DNA from: a bacterium
GTDB taxonomy: Bacteria > Sumerlaeota > Sumerlaeia > MVZB01
Reading direction: 5' to 3'
Assembly: GCA_023480605.1 (NCBI GenBank)
Contig: JAMCWS010000069.1
Location: forward strand, 1-5,257
Length of the DNA: 5,257 nt
Positions within the stretch are counted from its first letter, which is position 1, and each line of letters starts with the position of its first letter. This document shows positions 1-4,347 of the stretch, piece by piece. The notes beneath the pieces were generated by a model. It had not been told where the DNA came from and did not search any database. It was given only the letters and a program-made list of their open reading frames with translations. The position numbers were made by a program, and so were the translations under genes.

Positions 1-1557
1 GGCCTGAGCGAGCTCTTCGACGCCCACCACGGCATCCGCATCCAGGACAGCGCGCTGGTCGCCGCCGCCGTCCTCTCGCATCGCTATATATCCGATCGTT
101 TCCTGCCCGACAAGGCCATCGACCTGATCGACGAGGCCGGGGCGATGTTACGCACTGAGATCGACTCGATGCCGGCCGAGCTCGACCAGGTGAGCCGCCG
201 CATCATGCAGCTCGAAATCGAACAGGCCGCGCTCAAGAAAGAGAAGGACGCCGCCTCGCGCGAACGACTGCAATCACTCGAGCAGGAACTGGCCGACCTG
301 CGCGGCGAACAGGCCACGCTCAAGGCCCAATGGCTGGCCGAAAAGGAATCGATCGGCAAGCTGCGCGAGGTGCGCGAGCAGATCGAACAAACCCGCGCGG
401 CCGCCGAGCGCGCCGAGCGCGCCTACGACCTCAACAAGGCCGCCGAATTCAAGTACGGCCGCCTGCGCGAACTGGAGGCCAAACTGAAGGAATTGGAGTC
501 CAAGGCCAATGAAGCCAAGGATCGGCAATTGCTCAAGGAGGAGGTGACCGAGGAGGAGGTGGCCGAGATCGTCGCCCGCTGGACCGGCATCCCGGTGAGT
601 CGCCTGATGGAGGGTGAGCGCGAAAAGCTCCTCAAACTCGATGCGATCCTCCACCAGCGCGTCATCGGCCAGGACGAGGCGGTCGAGGCCGTCGCCGACG
701 CCGTCATCCGCGCCCGTTCGGGCATCAAGGACCCGCGCCGGCCGATCGGCTCGTTCATCTTCCTGGGGCCCACGGGCGTCGGCAAGACCGAGCTGGCCAA
801 GACGCTGGCGGCGGCGCTCTTCGACACCGAGGAGAACCTGATCCGCATCGACATGTCGGAATACATGGAAAAGCACACGGTCTCGCGGCTGGTCGGCGCG
901 CCGCCGGGCTACGTCGGCTACGAGGAAGGCGGCCAGCTCACCGAGGCCGTCCGCCGCCGGCCCTACGCCGTGATCCTTTTCGACGAGATCGAAAAGGCCC
1001 ACCCCGACGTCTTCCACATCCTCCTGCAGGTGCTGGACGACGGCCGACTGACGGACGCGCAGGGGCGCACGGTCGATTTCAAAAACACGGTCGTCATCAT
1101 GACCTCGAACATCGGCTCGGTGCACCTGACCGAGGGCGTCACCGACCGGGGCGAGATCATCGAGCGGGCTCGCGAGCGGGTGATGGCCGAGTTGCGCGGC
1201 GCCTTCCGACCTGAGTTCCTCAACCGCGTCGACGACATCGTGCTCTTTAAGCCGCTGCGCCTGAGCGAAATCAAATCCATCATCGACCTGCTGATGGAAG
1301 AGCTGCGCCGCCGCCTGGCCGAGCGCCACATCATCCTGCGCCTGGCCGACGCCGCCCGCGAACAGATCGCCCGCGAAGGCTACGACCCGGTCTACGGCGC
1401 CCGCCCGCTGCGCCGCCTCATCCAACGCCAGATCGAGACGGCCCTCGGCCGCCGGATCATCGCCGGCGACATCCGCGACGGTTCGACAATCGAGATCGGC
1501 GTCAAGGACGGCGCCCTGACCTTCACCACGGCCGAGGCGGAGCACGCGGCGGTGTAG
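1..1557 (+). CDS. clpB: ATP-dependent disaggregase ClpB, C-terminal part (5' end outside the window)
   Basis: ClpB is a cytoplasmic Hsp100 hexamer that works with DnaK to pull proteins out of aggregates by threading them through its pore. The frame is open from base 1 and gives 518 residues; the family is usually about 860. It begins in the end of the first ATPase domain (LPDKAIDLIDEA, residues 35-46). A full-length charged coiled-coil middle domain follows (about 50-170), which separates ClpB from ClpA and ClpC. The second AAA+ domain is complete: Walker A GPTGVGKT (766-789, Lys262), pore loop GYVGYEEG (907-930), Walker B VILFDE (970-987), sensor-1 Asn370, arginine finger in FLNR (Arg409) and sensor-2 GARPLRR (Arg468). 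All key residues are present, so the enzyme looks functional. It ends at TAG 1555-1557. Its high GC matches the right-hand gene rather than the restriction-modification pair. Any heat-shock promoter would lie upstream of the window. Confidence 0.97.
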   Translation, partial: GLSELFDAHHGIRIQDSALVAAAVLSHRYISDRFLPDKAIDLIDEAGAMLRTEIDSMPAELDQVSRRIMQLEIEQAALKKEKDAASRERLQSLEQELADLRGEQATLKAQWLAEKESIGKLREVREQIEQTRAAAERAERAYDLNKAAEFKYGRLRELEAKLKELESKANEAKDRQLLKEEVTEEEVAEIVARWTGIPVSRLMEGEREKLLKLDAILHQRVIGQDEAVEAVADAVIRARSGIKDPRRPIGSFIFLGPTGVGKTELAKTLAAALFDTEENLIRIDMSEYMEKHTVSRLVGAPPGYVGYEEGGQLTEAVRRRPYAVILFDEIEKAHPDVFHILLQVLDDGRLTDAQGRTVDFKNTVVIMTSNIGSVHLTEGVTDRGEIIERARERVMAELRGAFRPEFLNRVDDIVLFKPLRLSEIKSIIDLLMEELRRRLAERHIILRLADAAREQIAREGYDPVYGARPLRRLIQRQIETALGRRIIAGDIRDGSTIEIGVKDGALTFTTAEAEHAAV

Positions 1558-1582
1558 GGGGCGTTCGTATAACTCTCACCGC

Positions 1583-1631
1583 CGAGACACCGAGGCGCGG
1601 GGTGTGTTGATCTCTGCGCTTCGACGTCTCG
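1583..1631. repeat. Imperfect inverted repeat downstream of clpB
   Basis: Arms CGAGACACCGAGGCG (1583-1597) and CGCTTCGACGTCTCG (1617-1631) pair at 12 of 15 positions across a 19-nt loop. It lies 25 nt after the clpB stop, and a run of six T follows at 1643-1648, after a second small inverted repeat begins. This could be a weak terminator for clpB. The phrase ACCGCCGAGACACCGAG also resembles short GC-rich elements dispersed in many environmental genomes, but that cannot be tested from one window. Confidence 0.45.
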
Positions 1632-1654
1632 ATGGGGTAGACTTTTTTAGAACT

Positions 1655-1713
1655 ACCCAACGCCGCAAATCAGCGGCGCGCCCAGCGCGCACGCTGGATT
1701 TGTCTTGTTGGGG
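1655..1713. other. Long bulged hairpin, attC-like (59 nt)
   Basis: Outer boxes CCCAAC (1656-1661) and GTTGGG (1707-1712) are complementary. Inside them are two unpaired 4-nt spacers (1662-1665 and 1703-1706). Then comes a stem of CAAATC/GATTTG, AGCG/CGCT and GCGCGC/GCGCGC, closed by the loop CCA (1682-1684). Two single bases, A1691 and G1696, bulge from the same strand. This order of outer box, central spacer, inner box with extrahelical bases and hairpin is the known plan of integron attC sites. On the minus strand the right-hand core reads GTTGGGT, which fits GTTRRRY; the opposite core deviates at one position. No integrase or cassette array is visible. A REP-type palindrome is an alternative. 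No T run follows on either strand, so it is not a standard intrinsic terminator. Confidence 0.5.
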
Positions 1714-1740
1714 GCTCCCGTCCTATCCCTCGATTCCTCC

Positions 1741-1769
1741 TTGACAATAGACGTCCAGACGTCTAATGT
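1741..1769 (+). promoter_or_regulatory. Promoter of the DNA methyltransferase gene
   Basis: A perfect TTGACA -35 box (1741-1746) is followed by a 17-nt spacer and TAATGT (1764-1769), which keeps the first, second and last bases of TATAAT. Transcription would start near 1776, only about three bases before the ATG at 1779. The message would then be leaderless or nearly so, which agrees with the absence of any Shine-Dalgarno-like sequence before that ATG. Confidence 0.6.
1748..1765. promoter_or_regulatory. Operator-like palindrome within the methyltransferase promoter
   Basis: TAGACGTC (1748-1755), a CA spacer, then GACGTCTA (1758-1765) form a perfect inverted repeat with 8-bp arms. It fills most of the spacer between the -35 and -10 boxes and touches the -10 box, so a bound protein would block RNA polymerase. 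The same bases also read as two adjoining 8-mers, AGACGTCC and AGACGTCT (1749-1764), which differ by one base. AGACGTCT is the consensus met box of the SAM-dependent repressor MetJ. Because the host is unknown, that match may be fortuitous. The N-terminal domain of the methyltransferase itself is another candidate binder. Confidence 0.55.
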
Positions 1770-1778
1770 GCTTGCATT

Positions 1779-2936
1779 ATGAAAGAAACCCAAGTCAGAT
1801 ACCCTCCCGGCCGTGTAAGGGACGGCATCATTGAGGTGATGTCCCTAACCTCGAAGGCGCTCTCCGTCAAGGAGATTGAGGAACGCGTCAACCAAGTTGT
1901 TGGTCCGACTCCTGCATCTTCGGTCAGGTCCTATCTTCGGTTGAATACACCGGAGATGTTTGTCCGGGAAGATCGGGGGTTCTACGCCGTGCGATCCGCC
2001 GTTGGGGCGGGAATCCAGCGGGAATTGCCGACGGCCGACGACTGGGCTGCACCGGCTCAGTTTGGCAAAGCAACACTGCATCATGCGGATTGCTTCGACT
2101 GGTTGGAACAACAACGGGACAACAGCTTTCATGCCGTCGTAACGGACCCTCCCTACGGTCTGCATGAGTATTCAGCCGAGCAGCAGGCGAAACTCCGCAA
2201 TGGGAAGGGAGGAGTCTGGCGTATCCCCCCATCTTTTGACGGGCATGTGCGGTCCCCTCTCCCAAGATTTACGACTCTTACCTCTGAGCAGCTTGAGTAT
2301 CTGCGCACATTCTTTTTTGTCTGGGCACGACTTCTCTTGCCGAAACTGGTCCCCGGCGCTCACGTCGTGGTTGCAGCCAATCCGCTTCTCTCCTATCTGG
2401 TGTCCGGTGCCCTTGCGGATGCCGGATTGGAGCGGCGGGGTGAAGTTGTTCGGCTGACGATGACCATGAGAGGTGGAGACCGACCCAAGGCCGCGCAAGA
2501 TGAATTCCCGGAGATCAGCGTCATGCCGCGGTCGATGTGGGAACCGTGGGTGGTCTACCGCAAGCCCATAGAGGGGCGAGTGCAGGACAACTTGAGGAAG
2601 TGGCACACAGGTGGATTTCGCCGTCCGTGTGAGGACAAGCCGTTTGGGGATGTCATTAGCTCGTCGCCGACGCGAAAGGCTGAACGTGAACTGGCTCCTC
2701 ACCCCAGCCTGAAGCCGCAGGCGTTCCTCCGCCAACTGGTTCGGGCCGTCCTGCCTCTCGGGGATGGGACGGTTCTTGATCCTTTTGCCGGGGCTGGGTC
2801 GACGCTGGCTGCCGCGGAAGCGGTTGGATATGCAAGTGTGGGCGTTGAAAAGGATGAGCACTTCTTCACGATCGCCTGCGAGGCGATCCCGAAACTGACT
2901 CGGTTCTCACCGAACGGAAGTCACCCCAGCCGGTAG
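1779..2936 (+). CDS. Beta-class DNA methyltransferase (N6-adenine or N4-cytosine) of a Type II R-M system
   Basis: This 385-aa enzyme should transfer a methyl group from S-adenosylmethionine to an exocyclic base amino group in a specific DNA site, protecting it from the neighbouring nuclease. Catalytic motif IV is TDPPYG (Asp123-Gly127). Motif X-like HPSLKP (308-313) and the SAM-binding LDPFAGAGST (333-342) come after it, with acidic Glu357 in VGVEKDE. This IV-before-I order defines the beta class of the N6_N4 methylase family. DPPY favours adenine but does not exclude N4-cytosine. The region at about 230-300 probably recognises DNA. Residues 10-72, ending SYLRLNTPEMFVREDRGFYA, look like a winged helix of the HARE-HTH type and could bind DNA or the gene's own operator. 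ATG 1779 is the first possible standard start after the in-frame stop at 1764. It lacks a Shine-Dalgarno sequence and fits a leaderless message. The 3' end overlaps the convergent nuclease gene by 16 bp. GC is lower than in clpB. The site specificity cannot be read from sequence. Confidence 0.9.
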   Translation: MKETQVRYPPGRVRDGIIEVMSLTSKALSVKEIEERVNQVVGPTPASSVRSYLRLNTPEMFVREDRGFYAVRSAVGAGIQRELPTADDWAAPAQFGKATLHHADCFDWLEQQRDNSFHAVVTDPPYGLHEYSAEQQAKLRNGKGGVWRIPPSFDGHVRSPLPRFTTLTSEQLEYLRTFFFVWARLLLPKLVPGAHVVVAANPLLSYLVSGALADAGLERRGEVVRLTMTMRGGDRPKAAQDEFPEISVMPRSMWEPWVVYRKPIEGRVQDNLRKWHTGGFRRPCEDKPFGDVISSSPTRKAERELAPHPSLKPQAFLRQLVRAVLPLGDGTVLDPFAGAGSTLAAAEAVGYASVGVEKDEHFFTIACEAIPKLTRFSPNGSHPSR

Positions 2937-3526
2937 ACCCAGCTCTGGCGCAGTTTCTGGATCCCGTTTTTGTGCAAAGTGGCCGTGCGCGTTCCGAGTT
3001 CACCACGTGGATTCCGTCTGAAGTCGTCGATGGCCACATGGCCGAGGTAGACTTCGGTGAAGGTCATGGGCCGGCGGTCCAGTGCCGGCTCAGTCTCGGT
3101 ATCGACATCGTATACGAAAACACACATCCACTGTTCCCGGGCTCCGTGTGTATCGACCGCGCCGCCGGCCTTCCGCGTCGTCTTAACCTCAACACCCACG
3201 GCTCCAGCCTTGACGGCGTTGCCAGGATAGACGCCTTGGACGATCAGATCGGGATGGCCGTTGAAATACTGGTTCTCGCGAAGCGTCCTTGAATGCTTGG
3301 CAAGACTTGCGGTCAGCATGTCGGACAGCACGCCCGACATGATCGCGGGTCGCAGCATATCATCCAACCTCTGCAAGCCTTTGCGAGTCAGATGGGAGTT
3401 CACGTCGTAGAAGAAGTCGTACACGTCCTGCATCGCCATCTGGAAATCCTGGACGCGCAACTCAAAGGGCAACACGGCAGCGGCGTTGAACGCGGCGACA
3501 TCTACATTGTTTCGTAAGATAGGCAT
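2921..3526 (-). CDS. Putative Type II restriction endonuclease, PD-(D/E)XK fold
   Basis: The product is a 201-aa soluble protein with no signal peptide or membrane segment. HPDLIVQG (91-98) followed by GVEVKTT (111-117) gives Asp93, Glu113 and Lys115, the D-X19-EXK pattern of the metal-dependent PD-(D/E)XK nuclease active site. A conserved-looking block follows (GGAVDTHGAREQWMCVFVYD, 121-140). The N-terminal 90 residues are mostly helical in character and may serve in dimerisation or DNA contact. Its size, fold and tail-to-tail placement beside a methyltransferase make it the cutting partner of a Type II system; it would cleave the unmodified site. I do not recognise a named enzyme and cannot give a recognition site. 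The start at 3526 follows a TTGACA promoter and has no convincing Shine-Dalgarno sequence. GC is like that of the methyltransferase and lower than that of clpB. Some other nuclease role, such as nicking or Mrr-like cleavage, cannot be ruled out. Confidence 0.78.
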   Translation of the reverse strand: MPILRNNVDVAAFNAAAVLPFELRVQDFQMAMQDVYDFFYDVNSHLTRKGLQRLDDMLRPAIMSGVLSDMLTASLAKHSRTLRENQYFNGHPDLIVQGVYPGNAVKAGAVGVEVKTTRKAGGAVDTHGAREQWMCVFVYDVDTETEPALDRRPMTFTEVYLGHVAIDDFRRNPRGELGTRTATLHKNGIQKLRQSWVYRLG

Positions 3527-3539
3527 ATGCTTGGTTTGG

Positions 3540-3569
3540 AGGGTAGCTGCGAGGGCGCCTCCCTGTCAA
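3540..3569 (-). promoter_or_regulatory. Promoter of the restriction endonuclease gene
   Basis: On the minus strand TTGACA (3569-3564) is followed after 18 nt by TACCCT (3545-3540), a weak -10 box that keeps the first, second and last consensus bases. Initiation would fall near 3533, leaving a leader of roughly seven bases. The spacer holds a short GAGG/CCTC inverted repeat (3551-3561). It has no copy of the methyltransferase palindrome, so the two genes may not share a repressor. Confidence 0.4.
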
Positions 3570-3679
3570 CGTTTGGCGATGAATCGTCCGTCTGTCTTCG
3601 TTCCCCGACAGTGTTATTGAGCCTACTTCATGGCAGGGGCCTGCTTACCATCACTGATCGTGAGTGTGTTCTCCCGTTA

Positions 3680-3722
3680 CTTAAAAGTCAAGACGTAAAC
3701 GGTTGATTTTAAAGTCAATACG
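3680..3722. repeat. Direct repeat with an overlapping palindrome
   Basis: Two 16-bp copies, 3680-3695 and 3707-3722, agree at 13 positions around a shared AAAGTCAA core and start 27 bp apart. The second copy overlaps TTGATTTTAAAGTCAA (3703-3718), a 16-bp palindrome with one mismatched pair. Similar half-sites about two and a half helical turns apart suggest cooperative binding of a regulator, but no binder is identified. Confidence 0.45.
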
Positions 3723-3730
3723 CTTTTAAT
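3703..3730 (+). promoter_or_regulatory. Possible rightward promoter overlapping the palindrome
   Basis: TTGATT (3703-3708) matches four of six -35 bases, and TTTAAT (3725-3730) matches five of six -10 bases, with a 16-nt spacer. It points at the ATPase remnant and would give a leader of about 100 nt. In AT-rich DNA such matches arise easily by chance. Confidence 0.3.
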
Positions 3731-3758
3731 TGGCCAAACAATTTATTCTTGTACGATA

Positions 3759-3779
3759 GGCTGAACCAGGCGTTATGCC
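3759..3779 (+). other. attC-end-like sequence (L' - spacer - R' core)
   Basis: GGCTGAACC (3759-3767), AGGC (3768-3771) and GTTATGCC (3772-3779) follow the order seen at the right end of integron attC sites: inner box, short spacer, then a core starting GTT. The core GTTATGC departs from GTTRRRY at one position. The complementary left half is not found upstream; the nearest candidate, GCCAAAC at 3733-3739, pairs poorly. This could be a partial or decayed site, or coincidence. Confidence 0.25.
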
Positions 3780-3839
3780 AAGCGGTGGTCGACATAGGAC
3801 TCCGGATTCCGCATCAAGCCCACCTCAGGGGAATAAAAG

Positions 3840-4199
3840 ATGGATCATGTCGCCGTCGTATTCGACAATTGGGAGACGGTCTTGAAGGCGGAGCCGGAAC
3901 TGCACCACATCCGCTTCGGCGGCGAGGGGCTTTACATCCTCGACGAGTCGGAGGCCGCGCTCTCGCCGACGCGCCAACTGGCCCTGCTGGCCCGCATCCA
4001 CGAGCTGGCCGGGCGCCGCTCGCAATTCATCATCGCCACCCACTCGCCGATCGTCATGGCCTACCCGGCATCGATCATCTATCTTCTCACCGACAAGGCC
4101 ATCACCCAAGTCCGTTACGAGAAGACCGACCATTACGCGGTAACCAAGGAGTTCCTTATTAATCACGATGTGATGTTGAAGGTGATCCTGGGCGGTTGA
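3840..4199 (+). pseudogene. Truncated predicted ATPase (COG3910-like), C-terminal half only
   Basis: The 119-residue product keeps the back half of an ABC/SMC-like predicted ATPase. It has Walker B GLYILDE (30-36), a D-loop region SEAALSP (37-43) and the switch histidine in FIIATHSP (His68), then a typical tail ending FLINHDVMLKVIL. Intact relatives are about 240 residues or more and carry Walker A and a signature motif; both are missing here, so ATP hydrolysis is unlikely. Family resemblance starts near HIRFGG (residues 23-28), and the first 20 or so residues match nothing I know. The residue after the Walker B glutamate is Ser where relatives usually have Pro. An in-frame stop at 3834 blocks upstream extension. 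AGGGGA (3827-3832) sits seven bases before the ATG, so the fragment might still be translated. It is probably a scar of the deletion or insertion that brought in the restriction-modification block. Confidence 0.7.
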
Positions 4200-4209
4200 T
4201 GTCCGAAAC

Positions 4210-4244
4210 CGCGGCGAGCCGCGTATGTACTCGCACGGCCGAGT
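4210..4244. terminator. Two small hairpins after the ATPase remnant
   Basis: CGCGGC (4210-4215) and GCCGCG (4218-4223) are complementary around GA, although the two innermost pairs must open to form a real loop. ACTCG (4229-4233) and CGAGT (4240-4244) form a second stem. They follow the stop codon closely. No T run follows, so intrinsic termination would be weak. Confidence 0.3.
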
Positions 4245-4287
4245 CTAAATACACATTGATTAATTCGATTGGATCGGCCAATGATGG

Positions 4288-4299
4288 GGGCGTTCGCCC
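4288..4299. terminator. Compact GC hairpin upstream of the right-hand gene
   Basis: GGGCG (4288-4292), TT, then CGCCC (4295-4299) form perfect 5-bp arms, followed by TTGTGT, a poor U-tract. It may be a weak terminator or a leader element about 50 nt before the next start codon. Confidence 0.3.
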
Positions 4300-4347
4300 T
4301 TGTGTGCACGTTCGCGATCCGTTCATTCCTCCGAAAGGGAGAGCGCC

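Larger units (their letters stand above)
3571..3839. other. Non-coding, AT-rich stretch between the nuclease gene and the ATPase remnant
   Basis: No gene-like reading frame is supported here. The composition falls to clearly AT-rich between about 3675 and 3750, then rises again before the ATPase remnant. The stretch contains a direct repeat, a near-perfect palindrome, an 8-bp palindrome TTGGCCAA (3730-3737), a weak promoter and an attC-end-like sequence, listed separately. Abrupt composition change of this sort is usual at the edge of inserted DNA. Confidence 0.6.

Noticed and set aside
274..1545. 423-aa minus-strand open frame opposite clpB
   Set aside because: It is opposite a gene with complete AAA+ motifs. 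Its Asp-, Gly-, Ala- and Leu-rich composition is typical of the antisense of a high-GC gene.
1635..1658. GGGTAG/CTACCC inverted repeat around six T
   Set aside because: The arms are only 6 bp, the T run is in the loop, and the right arm is shared with the larger 1655-1713 fold.
1666..1702. Strong hairpin as a Rho-independent terminator for clpB
   Set aside because: No T run follows on either strand. The only T run (1643-1648) lies upstream of the hairpin.
1839..1841. Alternative methyltransferase start at the internal ATG
   Set aside because: The preceding GAGGTG directly abuts the ATG, leaving no spacing. Starting there would also cut off the first helix of the N-terminal domain.
3749..4162. 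137-aa plus-strand frame overlapping the ATPase remnant
   Set aside because: Most of it overlaps the ATPase frame, which has recognisable Walker B and His-switch motifs. The remainder is Arg/His/Pro-rich shadow.
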